From positions 5,332,001-5,396,000 of the forward strand of contig NZ_CP150218.1 in the NCBI RefSeq assembly GCF_037969875.1: a stretch of 64,000 nt of DNA, read 5' to 3'. The stretch comes from Paenibacillus sp. FSL R7-0337 (GTDB lineage: Bacteria; Bacillota; Bacilli; Paenibacillales; Paenibacillaceae). Numbering within the stretch: position 1 is the first letter of the stretch; every line of letters starts with the position of its first letter. The notes beneath the pieces were generated by a model. The model did no database searches. It had not been told where the DNA came from and saw only the letters and a program-made list of their open reading frames with translations. Positions 20,702 to 29,925 of this stretch are shown here, one piece after another. The position numbers and the translations under genes were made by a program.

Positions 20702-21466
20702 CTACTGCTTCGCTCCCGTATACACGTGGACAGCATCCCGCAGGAACGCGGCCATGCCCGGACGGCGCTGGTCGTAATAAGCGGTGAAGCGCTCATCCTG
20801 GACATACATCTGGGCCACACCGGCATGGGCTTCCTTGGTGTACGTATCCCAGTAGAAGCTTAGCCACTGACGGTGCAGGTCAGCGGCCTTCTGCGCCAGC
20901 TCGCTGGCCGAATCGCCTTCCTCCATCGCCTGCTCCAGGGACGCGAACATGTCAGCCTCAAGCTGTTGAAGGGCAGCGTACTGCTCCTCCGTCATATGGC
21001 TCAGCTTGCGGTTCGACTGCTCCACAGCTTCCGCGCCGTATTTCTCCCGGATCTCCTGTCCGTATTTCTCTTCGTTATCTGCGATCAGCTTCTGCTTGAA
21101 GCCGGCGAATTTCTCCTGATTACTCATTGAACTTCTCCCTTCTGTGTGTGCAATGGTCTGCTCGACGTTCGCGATGAGCCGGTCCAGCTGTTGTCTCCGC
21201 TGAAGCAGCTGGTCATGGTGCTCACGCAGGGCGCGGGCGCCGTCGAAGGAGGGCGATTGGATAATATCTCTGATCGCCTCCAGGCTTAAGCCCAGCTCCC
21301 GGTAGAACAGAATCTGCTGCAGCAGGTCCACCTCGGCCTGGCCGTAGATCCGGTATCCTGAGGAATTGATTCTGGCCGGCTTCAGAATGCCGAATTCATC
21401 GTAATACCGCAGGGTCCGTGCACTGATCCCCGCAAGTGCCCCCAGCTTCTGCACCGTATATTCCAT
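20702..21466 (-). CDS. MerR-family regulator with TipAS-like effector domain
   Basis: 254 aa. The N-terminal MerR helix-turn-helix (VQKLGALAGISARTLRYYDE, then GILKPARINSSGYRIY, residues 5-43) is followed by a coiled-coil (about 75-110, QLLQRRQQLDRLIANVEQTI) and a C-terminal region (about 115-254) like the TipAS antibiotic-binding domain of TipA and Mta (LADLHRQWLSFYWDTYTKEA-type segment). Such regulators twist promoter DNA to activate drug-resistance or their own genes when a hydrophobic ligand binds. No transporter is adjacent, so its target is unknown. Confidence 0.9.
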   Translation of the reverse strand: MEYTVQKLGALAGISARTLRYYDEFGILKPARINSSGYRIYGQAEVDLLQQILFYRELGLSLEAIRDIIQSPSFDGARALREHHDQLLQRRQQLDRLIANVEQTIAHTEGRSSMSNQEKFAGFKQKLIADNEEKYGQEIREKYGAEAVEQSNRKLSHMTEEQYAALQQLEADMFASLEQAMEEGDSASELAQKAADLHRQWLSFYWDTYTKEAHAGVAQMYVQDERFTAYYDQRRPGMAAFLRDAVHVYTGAKQ

Positions 21467-21650
21467 GGTCCTGCTTGCCTCCTATCTGTCTCTCGCGTCT
21501 CCGGCAGAGGATGGTCTTCAAGGCCTCCCCGCCGGGTAAGCGGCCGCTTACAAATCTAACTGTACACTTTGACGTAACGGCAAGGTCAACTCTTATTTGG
21601 TAGAATAACCAGACTGCGGGGCGGGTAACCGTCGGTGCTGGAAAAGCAAA

Positions 21651-21692
21651 CAGCGGCAACCGCCCGGGCTATGCCTCGGGAGATTGCCGCTG
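21651..21692 (-). terminator. Terminator of the exonuclease gene
   Basis: CAGCGGCAA (21651-21659) pairs with TTGCCGCTG (21684-21692), with additional CCCG/CGGG pairing inside. On the minus strand TTTGCTTTT follows. Confidence 0.8.
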
Positions 21693-21710
21693 CTGCGCGG
21701 GCATATGGGG

Positions 21711-22463
21711 TTATTTCTTGCCAAGCTGGGCGGCGAAATACGCCTTAAGCTCTGCCAGCTTCCGGGGGTCCGCCAGGGCATCCTCCGCAGGGAAGTAATG
21801 CTCGGCAACCAGCTCCCAGGTGGGGACGATTTTCTGGGCGGTCATCGCTTTGATGGCGATCTTAACCGTCTTGCGCTCTCTGGCGTTCGAGAAGGTATCG
21901 ACATAATGCTGTGACCGCGCAAAGTCCAGCTCGCTGAAGACTGCGCGGAAGATCTCCGCCGTCATCTTAGCATCGTCAAGCGCGCGGTGGGCGGAGCCGG
22001 AAGGCTCCAGGCCGAAGAGGGCCATAGCTCCTTCGACGCTGATGTCGTTACTGAGGCCGCGGGCGCGCAGGACGCCCTTGAGCAGATCGAAGTAGGTGGC
22101 CTCCATCCAGTAGGCATCATCCATCTTGTGCATCCGCACATCCTGGATAATCCGTTTCATATCCTCGCCGCCCCAGGTTAAGAGCAGCACGCCGTCAGTA
22201 CTCTGGTCAAGCCACGCTCTGAAGGCGGTAATAACCTTCGGGAACCGGCTGGCGACGTCGATATCCTCCTGGGGGATGCCGGTTTTTTTCTTAATGAATG
22301 AATTCAGGGTGGAGAAGTATATGGGTCTGATTAAGGCTGAGAATTCATCCTTAACCTGCAATGAAGCGTCTAACCGGACCGCTCCGATCTCAATGACCTC
22401 CATGGGATGCTCGCTGGCAAATTTGCGGCCGTTGAATTCGATGTCCAGAATAATATAATCCAC
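21711..22463 (-). CDS. DEDD 3'-5' exonuclease (RNase T / Pol III epsilon-like)
   Basis: 250 aa. The N-terminal exonuclease domain shows motif I (D7-E9 in ILDIEFNG), a central motif II region (LLTWGGEDMKRI) and motif III (AHRALDDAKMTAEIF, with the His and Asp of DEDDh). It resembles KapD-type sporulation or nucleic-acid-trimming exonucleases. I chose the GTG at 22463 (MDYIILDIEF), 8 bases after AACGGAGG; a TTG 33 bases further upstream would add residues without a ribosome binding site. The C-terminal 60 residues are not recognised. It stands alone. Confidence 0.87.
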   Translation of the reverse strand: MDYIILDIEFNGRKFASEHPMEVIEIGAVRLDASLQVKDEFSALIRPIYFSTLNSFIKKKTGIPQEDIDVASRFPKVITAFRAWLDQSTDGVLLLTWGGEDMKRIIQDVRMHKMDDAYWMEATYFDLLKGVLRARGLSNDISVEGAMALFGLEPSGSAHRALDDAKMTAEIFRAVFSELDFARSQHYVDTFSNARERKTVKIAIKAMTAQKIVPTWELVAEHYFPAEDALADPRKLAELKAYFAAQLGKK

Positions 22464-22665
22464 AGGTAATGCCTCCGTTTCAGTGACTGGCGCCAAGATT
22501 GCACGAAAATGCGCCGACCCTTCTATTTTAGCAAAAAAAGAGGCTGCATGGGAAATAAGGAAGAGTGGGAAGCAAAGGTTAGTAATAGGAAGATGTCGAA
22601 TAGGTCAGGAGAAAAACTAACGGGGCAGTGAACTTAAGGCTTTGACCAGTTACCGGGAGGAACCA

Positions 22666-23298
22666 ATGTTGGATCTGAACAGGAAAATCTATTGGATTGG
22701 CGGTTCGGCTTGTGCGGGAAAGAGTACACTTGCCAAGCGGTTTGCAGAGGAGAATGGTTTTGCGCTCTATGCCTGTGACGAACATGTCGGGATGCATTTG
22801 CAGCATATTACAGAGAAGGCTCAGCCTGTAATGTACAGGGTGTCGCGGATGGCGATGAATGAAGTGTTTTTCACCAGGAAGATTGCGGAACAGTTGAAAA
22901 CTTATATTGAATATTTGCGGGAGGATTTCTTGTATGTACTGAGCGATGTGGCGGGTGGGGGAAGCGATCCGGTTGTTGTAGAAGGAAATCAGTTATTACC
23001 AGATCTGATAGAACCTCTCCTGAGGCAAAAAGAAAGAGCAATCTGGATGATTCCGTCAGAACAATTTCAGCGTAATCAATACAGCAGGCGGGAATGGATT
23101 CATGAGATTTTACAAGCTACAGAGAATCCGGAGCGTTCGTTCGATAATTGGATGAGGAGAGATGCGTTGTTTGCTGATTATGTTAAACGGGAAGTGAAGG
23201 AGCGGGAGTTGAAGGTGCTGGTTGTAGATGGAAGCCGGACGCTGGAACAGAACTATATTGAAATTTCCCGCTGGTTGGGGTGTGATATTTATCTCTAA
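22666..23298 (+). CDS. P-loop kinase-like protein (AAA_33 type)
   Basis: 210 aa. A Walker A motif GGSACAGKST lies at residues 12-21, early in the protein, as in small-molecule kinases and shikimate/adenylate-kinase-like proteins. VVVEGNQLLPDLIEPLL near the middle fits the strand bearing the Walker B or Asp, and the Arg-rich region (RREWIHEIL, about 140) fits the lid. The substrate is unknown. Start at ATG 22666, 6 bases after GGGAGG, is preferred to a TTG at 22642 which lacks a ribosome binding site. The gene is less GC-rich than its neighbours. Confidence 0.8.
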   Translation: MLDLNRKIYWIGGSACAGKSTLAKRFAEENGFALYACDEHVGMHLQHITEKAQPVMYRVSRMAMNEVFFTRKIAEQLKTYIEYLREDFLYVLSDVAGGGSDPVVVEGNQLLPDLIEPLLRQKERAIWMIPSEQFQRNQYSRREWIHEILQATENPERSFDNWMRRDALFADYVKREVKERELKVLVVDGSRTLEQNYIEISRWLGCDIYL

Positions 23299-23365
23299 AT
23301 TGGGTAATGAACTAGATAATCTGTCGAATAGAGCTATTGAGCTATTGAGGTAAGGAGGGAAGACT

Positions 23366-23785
23366 ATGAAGCTGTATGTAACCGTCAAAAGCCTGGGCAA
23401 ACGCAGGCCGGTGCTGGAGCGCAGGGAGCTGCTGCTTGCTGCCCGTCCGCAGACGCTTCGCGCGCTGATCGCGGAGATAGTTGCCGGGCAGGTGCAGGCA
23501 ATGCTGGAACGGCAGGAGCGGGGAGATCTAATCCCTTACCTGACCGCAAATGAGATTACGGAGCAAGGCGATAACGGCAAGGTCGGGTTCGGCACGGTGT
23601 ACGGTGAGACGAAGCCTGAAATAGAGCAGGCTACGGCTGCGGCACTGCTTGCTTACGAAGACGGATTGTACAAGGTGTTCGTACAGGAAGAGGAATGCGC
23701 CGCGCTGGATGAACCACTGGAGATTGAAGAGGGTAATGAGCTGACGCTGATCCGGTTCACGATGCTGGCCGGAAGATTATGGTGA
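23366..23785 (+). CDS. Conserved protein paired with a DUF4132-like giant
   Basis: 139 aa, starting ATG after AAGGAGGG. I do not recognise the family. It looks like a small mixed alpha/beta cytosolic protein (KLYVTVKSLGKRRPVLERRE at the start, then helical ELLLAARPQTLRALIAEIV) with an acidic middle and end (EEGNELTLIRFTMLAGRLW). No signal, membrane or metal motif. It ends only 13 bp before the 1661-aa gene, so the two are almost certainly co-translated and probably act together. Confidence 0.8.
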   Translation: MKLYVTVKSLGKRRPVLERRELLLAARPQTLRALIAEIVAGQVQAMLERQERGDLIPYLTANEITEQGDNGKVGFGTVYGETKPEIEQATAAALLAYEDGLYKVFVQEEECAALDEPLEIEEGNELTLIRFTMLAGRLW

Positions 23786-23798
23786 GGGAGATGACAGG

Positions 23799-26700
23799 AT
23801 GAAGATCGGAAATGAAGAGTGGGAGACTCAGTGGTACGCGGATGTTGAGAACAAAGCCAAGGGGCTGAAGGGGGAAGGCGCGGAACTGGCAGGCCTGCTC
23901 GCGGAGTTCAGCAAGAACCGCTACCTTCATGAAGGGGAAGATTCGCTGGACCGCTTCCTTGTTATCATGGATGATCGCGCTGCGGCGGCTCAGGCTGATT
24001 TTGCCGGATACTGGGGGCCACTGATTGGGGTCATGCAGCAGCTGTACAGCGCACATACTGTTGAGCTTACAAGGTACATAGTTAATCATGCAGTGGAGTA
24101 CCCTTATTCCATAGGGTATCTGCGCCGGCCGTTCCGGACCCGGGAGGTTCAGGCGCACCGGATGCAGATCCTCCGCAAAATCAATGCTCTGATCTATATG
24201 GAGCTGATTGAATTCTCGCTGCCGGAGTATCTGCAGGGGAATCATGAAAAGGATTACAGTACATCCTACCGTGTGGATATTGCCGTTCCCGATGTAATAG
24301 CCTATGAGCTGGACCGCAGCGGCAGCGGAATGGAGAAGCTGCTTAAGGATGCGGTGTACGGGGACAACCAGGGGGCAATGCTCAGCCGCAATATGATAAA
24401 AGGTGCATTCCTCAGCCATAATCAGGCTGCTGTTCAGATGATTGGCGAGCTGCTGCTCGCTGCCCGGCTGCAGGAGGGACTGCGGCAGTCCATTATGGAG
24501 ACAATGGATGAGGGAACAATAGAGAACAATCTCTATATGCTTAAGGTGATTCTGGATAATGATCTCGTGCGCTACAGCTCGGTGGTGCGTGCCCTGGGCG
24601 TATGGACGGGCATGGGATTGGAAGCCCAGAACCAGCGGGTGGCGAAGCAGTTGATTGAAGGAGCTTATCAGGTGCTGACAGATGAAGCGCTGCGTGAGGA
24701 ATGGCTGACCAGCGAGAATGCCAACCATGTCTACCTGAGCTTGTGGGCGACGGCAGTCTATGAGGAGAATGAGCTGATTGGCAAGGTGGATATCCTGATG
24801 GAACAGGGCCAGTCCTACCAGAAAATCGTAGCCCAGTATGTACTCTCGGGCAGCCAGAACCGGGAGGTGCGCCTGAGCAGCGCCCGGAAGTATCTGAGCG
24901 AGCAAGAGCCGGAGCTGCTGTACTGGATTCTGACGAACTATAATTATGAGTATAACCGGATGTGGAGAGGGCCGAAGGATAATGGGCCGAAGATCGAGGT
25001 CGTAACCAGCCCGCAGCTTGAGGATAAAAGCGAGCGGCAGCGCGACTTCGGTCTGCTGAAGCACATCTTCCTGAACCCGGACAGCCGGGAGCTGACCGGC
25101 ACCTCCAAGGTGCTGGATTTCCTGCAGGTCAGCTACACCCGTGATCTGCCGGTCCAGAAGATGCTCTATCTGATCTCCTATGATATGGACCCGGCCTGGG
25201 TCAATGAATTGCTGGCGCTGAAGGACAAGCTCAGCACGGACATACGGGGGGAGCTGCTGAATTACTTCGTGCAGCATACGGAGGATACCGTACAGCGCGA
25301 ATTCATCTTCGTCAGCCTCTCTGACAAGAGCATAAAGAACCGGGAACTGGCGCTGGACCTGGCGCAGGAGCTGACGCTGGCAGAGGATGAGCTGCTGATG
25401 GCCGAAGGGCTGCTGAAGCTCAAGACGGGTACGCTTCGGCAGAGCGTGACCCGGATGCTGCTGAATCAGCCGGATGAAGCGCTGAAGGACTCCGTCCGCA
25501 GACTGGTGCAGGGCAAGAATGCCCTGCAGCGGCAGGCGGGACTGGAGATTATGACGGTGCTGTTCCAGGATGAGGAGCGTCAGGTGCTCTTTGAAGCGGT
25601 ACGTCCGCTGGCGGAGGCGCTGGAGAAGCCTTCCGACCAGGAGCGCGAGCTGATTGGAAGGCTGAGCCAGAAGAATGAGTACACCAAGGTGAACGGCTTT
25701 GGATTGTTCGATCCGCAGCAGACCGAGGAGTGGCTGACGCAGGGGCCGGTGCTTGACGGATTCGCCTGGGATCAGGTATTCAAGCTGTCCTTGGAGCAGA
25801 TCAAGACATTCCTTAAGGGACTGGACAACACGATCCACAAGCACCGCGATGTGGAGTATGAGGTTGAATACTACAGCGGATACAAGGATACGCTGCTGAT
25901 CGGGACCAACCTCAGACCGCTGCAGGGGTACTTAATTAACGATGAGGAGACCGTCAAATCCGCCCTTGAGCAGTACCCGCTGCATGAGGTATGGGCTGAA
26001 TATTGGGATAAGAGCGGCTGGAGCGCCCGGGATCTGATAGAGCTGAACTTCTATATCAGCCTGGAGGAGCTGGATGAGACCCTGGAGAACTATGACGGCT
26101 ACGATACCTTAGGGATCGATGATAACGAACTCAGCAAGCAGAAGCTGCTGTCCGGCTGGCGTAAGGAGTTCGCAGCTAAGATCTACCCGCTGGAGCAGAC
26201 CGAGGCTGTGATGAAGCTGGTGGACAAGCTGAAGTACAGATGGCAGGTGGAGTCGCTGCTGGATGCGTTCCGCGCGGACCATAAGAGCCCTGAGGGCTTC
26301 CGTCTTGCCGATGGTGCGGTGAATGCGCTGCTGGCCGCGTTCCCGGAGGAGAAGCTTGCCGTTGACTGGCCTTTCCTGTCTGTGTTGGCAGATCCGTGGA
26401 TCGATATGGTGCAGAAGCTGTGGGACGGAACAGAGGAGTTCAAGGAGATGTTCCGTACCTGCTACAGATTCGAGGGCATCAGCGGGGACGGAGAACGGTC
26501 CAGCATTATCGGGCTGAAGCATTATGTCCAGGCCTTCAACGATGGAATCATTGGCGAAGAGGCGCTGCTTAAGGAACTGCTGCTGAGTACGGATGCACGC
26601 AACCATATGAGCTGGATCAGCTCGCGCAGGTACGATTGGATTGAAGACAGTCCGCAGATGGTTGCGCTGCGTGCACGGATTATTGACCGTCTGCTGGCCA

Positions 26701-28784
26701 TTGAGCTGGGGCGCGGCGATCTGCCGACCGAGGTGACCGGCATGACGATGGGGCTGCAACGGATCGAGGGGCTGGAGTACTGTATCCGCATCCTGTCCGG
26801 GCTGAATAAGGATACCTTCGTGCGCGGCTACGTGTACGGGTACGGCAACAATATTACGAAGAAGGAATCCTTCAGCCATCTGCTTAAGGTATGTTATCCG
26901 CGCGAGGGCGATAATGCGGAGCGGCTGAAGGCCTTGCTGCAGGAATACAAGCTCACTGATCAAAAGCTGCTGGAAGCCGCTATGTACGCCCCGCAGTGGA
27001 TCGAGATTATTGCCGAGTACCTTGGCTGGGAAGGGCTGCGCAGTGCCGCCTGGTACTTCCATGCCCACATTAACGAGAGCTTCTCGGCCGAAAAGGAGAC
27101 GGTGGTGGCGCATTACTCGCCGATCACGCCGCAGGAGTTCAACGACGGCGCCTTCGATGTGAACTGGTTCCAGTCAGCCTATAAGGAGATTGGACAAGAG
27201 CGGTTCGAGCTGCTCTATGACTGTGCGAAGTATATCTCCGCCGGTGCGAACCACCGCCGTTCCCAGCTGTTCGCCGACGCCACGCTCGGCAAGCTGAACC
27301 TGGAAGAGATGAAGCAGTCTGTAGAGCAGAAGCGGGGCAAGGATCATCTGCTCAGCTATAGCCTGATTCCGCTGGGAGAAGACCGCGAACAGGATATCCG
27401 CATGCGTTATGAGTTCATCCAGCGCTTCCTGGCCGAGAGTAAGAAATTCGGCGCACAGCGCCGTGCCAGCGAAGGCCAGGCTGCCCAGATTGCCCTGGGC
27501 AACCTGGCTCGCAATGCCGGATATGCCGATGTCACCCGTCTGATCTGGGATATGGAGGCGCGCAAGCTGGACGATTATGCTGCGTACTTCGAGCCTTATG
27601 AGCTGGACGAAGAGACCTTCGTCTCGCTTAGTATCAATGAAGAAGGGCAAAGCGATTATGTAGTCACCAGCAAGGGAAAGGCGCTGAAGTCGGTACCTGC
27701 ACGCTTCAAGAAGCATGAGTGGATCGAGGCGTTGAAGGAGGCCAAGAGTGAGCTAACCGGACAATTCCGGCGCGCCCGGGCCGAGCTGGAGCGGTCGATG
27801 GAGTCCGGCAGCAGCTTTACACCGGCAGAGGTTGCCGGGCTGAGCCGGAACCCGGTGCTGGCTCCGCTGATTAGCAAGCTGGTGCTGATGAGCGGCGATG
27901 CTCTGGGGTATTACGATGCGGATCAGGGGGCACTGGTCAGTCCTGCGGGCGAATCTACGGCACTGAGCGGGGAGACGGCGCTGCGGATTGCCCATCCGCT
28001 GGATCTATACCGCAGTGGACAATGGAGCCTGTATCAGAAGGATCTGTTCGACCGTCAGCTCCGCCAGCCGTTCAAGCAGGTCTTCCGCGAGCTGTATCTG
28101 CCGAATGAGGATGAACTGGCCCATGGCGTGTTGTCCCGCCGTTATGCGGGCCATCAGGTGCAGCCGAGCAAGACGGTCGCCCTCCTGAAGGGGCGGCAGT
28201 GGACGGTCAGCTATGAGGAAGGGCTGCAGAAGGTGTTCTATGCCGAGAACCTGATCGTCCGGCTCTATGCCATGGCGGACTGGTTCTCGCCGGCGGACAC
28301 TGAGGCGCCGACACTGGAGACGGTGCAGTTCTTCGACCGGAAGACGTACAAGGGCGTGCCGCTGGATCAGGTGCCGCCCATGTTGTTCTCGGAGGTTATG
28401 CGGGATGTGGATCTTGTCGTCAGCGTGGCCCATGTCGGCGGCGTCGATCCGGAAGCGAGCCTGACGACTGTAGAGATGCGCCGGGTGATCGTCAGCGAGT
28501 CGCTGCGTCTGCTGAAGATTGGGAACGTCCGGCTGGATGGCAATTATGCGCGTATAGACGGTACGCTGGGCGAGTATGCAGTGCATCTGGGCAGCGGTCA
28601 GGCGTACAAGCAGGCCGCAGGCGCCCTGTCGATTATCCCGGTGCATTCGCAGCACCGGGGCCGGCTGTTCCTGCCGTTCCTGGACGAGGACCCGCGCACA
28701 GCGGAGGTACTCTCCAAGGTCGTGCTGCTGGCCGATGATACGAAGATCAAGGACCCGCAGATTCTGGAACAGCTGAGCAGATGA
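23799..28784 (+). CDS. DUF4132-like giant protein
   Basis: 1661 aa, one of the largest genes here, and no break in frame. No signal or membrane segment. Residues about 150-1050 are helix-rich and look like HEAT/TPR-like packing (repeated LxxLL and AxxALxxL patterns). Around 1187-1265 (YSLIPLGEDREQDIRMRYEF, then GAQRRASEGQAAQIALGNLA) and the end (VSVAHVGGVDPEAS, RRVIVSESLRLLKIGNVRLD) match, from memory, the DUF4132 family and its C-terminal partner region, found in E. coli MolR/YehI-type proteins. Function is unknown; suggested roles range from regulation to phage defence. The upstream 139-aa protein is likely a partner, and a strong terminator ends the unit. Confidence 0.85.
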   Translation: MKIGNEEWETQWYADVENKAKGLKGEGAELAGLLAEFSKNRYLHEGEDSLDRFLVIMDDRAAAAQADFAGYWGPLIGVMQQLYSAHTVELTRYIVNHAVEYPYSIGYLRRPFRTREVQAHRMQILRKINALIYMELIEFSLPEYLQGNHEKDYSTSYRVDIAVPDVIAYELDRSGSGMEKLLKDAVYGDNQGAMLSRNMIKGAFLSHNQAAVQMIGELLLAARLQEGLRQSIMETMDEGTIENNLYMLKVILDNDLVRYSSVVRALGVWTGMGLEAQNQRVAKQLIEGAYQVLTDEALREEWLTSENANHVYLSLWATAVYEENELIGKVDILMEQGQSYQKIVAQYVLSGSQNREVRLSSARKYLSEQEPELLYWILTNYNYEYNRMWRGPKDNGPKIEVVTSPQLEDKSERQRDFGLLKHIFLNPDSRELTGTSKVLDFLQVSYTRDLPVQKMLYLISYDMDPAWVNELLALKDKLSTDIRGELLNYFVQHTEDTVQREFIFVSLSDKSIKNRELALDLAQELTLAEDELLMAEGLLKLKTGTLRQSVTRMLLNQPDEALKDSVRRLVQGKNALQRQAGLEIMTVLFQDEERQVLFEAVRPLAEALEKPSDQERELIGRLSQKNEYTKVNGFGLFDPQQTEEWLTQGPVLDGFAWDQVFKLSLEQIKTFLKGLDNTIHKHRDVEYEVEYYSGYKDTLLIGTNLRPLQGYLINDEETVKSALEQYPLHEVWAEYWDKSGWSARDLIELNFYISLEELDETLENYDGYDTLGIDDNELSKQKLLSGWRKEFAAKIYPLEQTEAVMKLVDKLKYRWQVESLLDAFRADHKSPEGFRLADGAVNALLAAFPEEKLAVDWPFLSVLADPWIDMVQKLWDGTEEFKEMFRTCYRFEGISGDGERSSIIGLKHYVQAFNDGIIGEEALLKELLLSTDARNHMSWISSRRYDWIEDSPQMVALRARIIDRLLAIELGRGDLPTEVTGMTMGLQRIEGLEYCIRILSGLNKDTFVRGYVYGYGNNITKKESFSHLLKVCYPREGDNAERLKALLQEYKLTDQKLLEAAMYAPQWIEIIAEYLGWEGLRSAAWYFHAHINESFSAEKETVVAHYSPITPQEFNDGAFDVNWFQSAYKEIGQERFELLYDCAKYISAGANHRRSQLFADATLGKLNLEEMKQSVEQKRGKDHLLSYSLIPLGEDREQDIRMRYEFIQRFLAESKKFGAQRRASEGQAAQIALGNLARNAGYADVTRLIWDMEARKLDDYAAYFEPYELDEETFVSLSINEEGQSDYVVTSKGKALKSVPARFKKHEWIEALKEAKSELTGQFRRARAELERSMESGSSFTPAEVAGLSRNPVLAPLISKLVLMSGDALGYYDADQGALVSPAGESTALSGETALRIAHPLDLYRSGQWSLYQKDLFDRQLRQPFKQVFRELYLPNEDELAHGVLSRRYAGHQVQPSKTVALLKGRQWTVSYEEGLQKVFYAENLIVRLYAMADWFSPADTEAPTLETVQFFDRKTYKGVPLDQVPPMLFSEVMRDVDLVVSVAHVGGVDPEASLTTVEMRRVIVSESLRLLKIGNVRLDGNYARIDGTLGEYAVHLGSGQAYKQAAGALSIIPVHSQHRGRLFLPFLDEDPRTAEVLSKVVLLADDTKIKDPQILEQLSR

Positions 28785-28840
28785 GCTGCTGTGCAGTAAG
28801 GGGTAAGGGCTAAGCGTCTGCTTAGTCAGGGGATATATGG

Positions 28841-28877
28841 CACCGGCGCTCGAACTTGAGCGCCGGTGTTTTTTGGT
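28841..28877 (+). terminator. Terminator of the DUF4132 operon
   Basis: CACCGGCGCTC pairs perfectly with GAGCGCCGGTG around GAACTT, followed by TTTTTT. A smaller CTAAGC-GTCT-GCTTAG hairpin lies just upstream (28810-28825). Confidence 0.93.
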
Positions 28878-28927
28878 GCGGGGGAGAGAAGCTGCCTCTT
28901 ATGGCTGGGCGAAGGCACGTGGGTCAA

Positions 28928-29253
28928 GAATGTATGCGGAAAACCGAACATAATGGGTGTTGCGATGAAGCATGGGGCCCCCATGCTCCACAGCCAGTAA
29001 CATTTATAGAAATCCTGCAAGAAGTGCAACAATACTACCTCCATAAAAGCGGTATATACTGAAATCCTGCCAGAAATGCAACAAATTCAGCGCTAACTTG
29101 CTCTAAATACCGAAAATTGTACAAATAATGCAACATTACACTTCAGCGAGTAACATTTATGAAGAAATCCTGCAAGATGTGCAACAATGCTGCTCCTTAC
29201 AAGCGGCAGGTGAGAGAGGCATCAGCATCCTTCAACCGTTAGAGTAGTTTTGT
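28928..29253. repeat. Phased dyad array 1, intergenic repeat cassette
   Basis: This 569-bp gap (28785-29353) holds no gene. It opens with AATGTATGCGGAAAACCGAACA (in two parts, 28928 on) and closes with a degenerate CAACCGTTAGAGTAG hairpin and TTTTGTTTG (29229-29253). Between them, four copies of a dyad motif, TGCA-N5-TGCA or close variants, have right arms at 29025, 29077, 29129 and 29180: spacing 52, 52 and 51 bp. Their shared left flank is GAAATCC. The spacing equals five helical turns. The third copy has a degenerate left arm. Confidence 0.75.
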
Positions 29254-29353
29254 TTGTTTGCATATGACATAAAGCCAACTATATCGATCATTTTAATAGA
29301 AATATTTTACATTATGATCAATACATATTACGATTTAAGCAGGAGGGATTTGG

Positions 29354-29600
29354 ATGAAGAAGAAGGGAAGGCTTGTTAACAATCTTCATATTCTGCGTGC
29401 TGTGAGAAGCGATGGACACAGGACGAGGTTGCAAAGAAATTGGATATAAGCAGAATGACCATCTCTTCTATTGAAGGGAACCGTTATAGCCCCTCGCTGA
29501 TTCTTGCTTTTGAAATTGCCCGATTATTTGATAAGGTAAATTGCAGAAGTGTTCCGCTATGTAACCCATGAGGAAGATAAAGGAGGAGGGATCATGCCTG
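29354..29600 (+). pseudogene. XRE-family regulator, broken by two frameshifts
   Basis: ATG 29354 follows AGGAGGGA and opens as MKKKGRLVNNLHILRAVRS, then the homology continues in another frame from 29410 (RWTQDEVAKKLDISR, MTISSIEGNRYSP, LILAFEIARLFDK, a clear helix-turn-helix of the small XRE type), and from about 29543 in the first frame again (AEVFRYVTHEED). Two compensating indels would restore about 75 aa. This is a decayed regulator or sequencing error. An AGGAGG and ATG at 29594 start a 55-aa reading frame (MPDWLIVLYFTLKRTIPF) whose end lies inside a terminator; I do not call it. Confidence 0.75.
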
Positions 29601-29724
29601 ATTGGCTGATAGTACTGTATTTCACTCTCAAAAGAACAATACCATTTTTGGGTCATTTTAATCATATCCCTAACTTGTATTATACAGTCAAAGAATCAAA
29701 CTTAACTATGTTTTGGCTTGTCCT

Positions 29725-29772
29725 GAGCTGTCCCAAATGCCTTGAAATTGGCTTGGGATAGCTCTTTTTTTG
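29725..29772 (+). terminator. Terminator after the broken XRE region
   Basis: GAGCTGTCCCAA pairs with TTGGGATAGCTC (one G-T), followed by a run of seven T (29765-29771). Confidence 0.88.
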
Positions 29773-29925
29773 TAGGAACAAGCTGTCATGAATTTTCGCA
29801 TATGCGCATTTTTTCACTAAGATTCTTGGACTATAATGCTACGTTTGTAGAATAAAAGGGTTTAAAAGCAGGGAATCAGTGAGTCTATGGCGAATTTTTT
29901 TGGAGGGGAAAGCGAGGAATAAGAA

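Noticed and set aside
23757..25844. 695-aa minus-strand frame
   Set aside because: It is a shadow of the DUF4132-like gene in GC-rich DNA: no ribosome binding site, low-complexity Leu/Gln/Arg composition, no recognised domain.
28928..29253. CRISPR array
   Set aside because: Regular spacing of about 52 bp looks CRISPR-like, but the repeats are short, degenerate and dyad-like, spacing drifts, and there are no cas genes nearby.
29594..29761. 55-aa small membrane protein gene
   Set aside because: AGGAGG precedes the ATG, but the C-terminal part is encoded by the terminator stem and it may only be the tail of the broken XRE frame.
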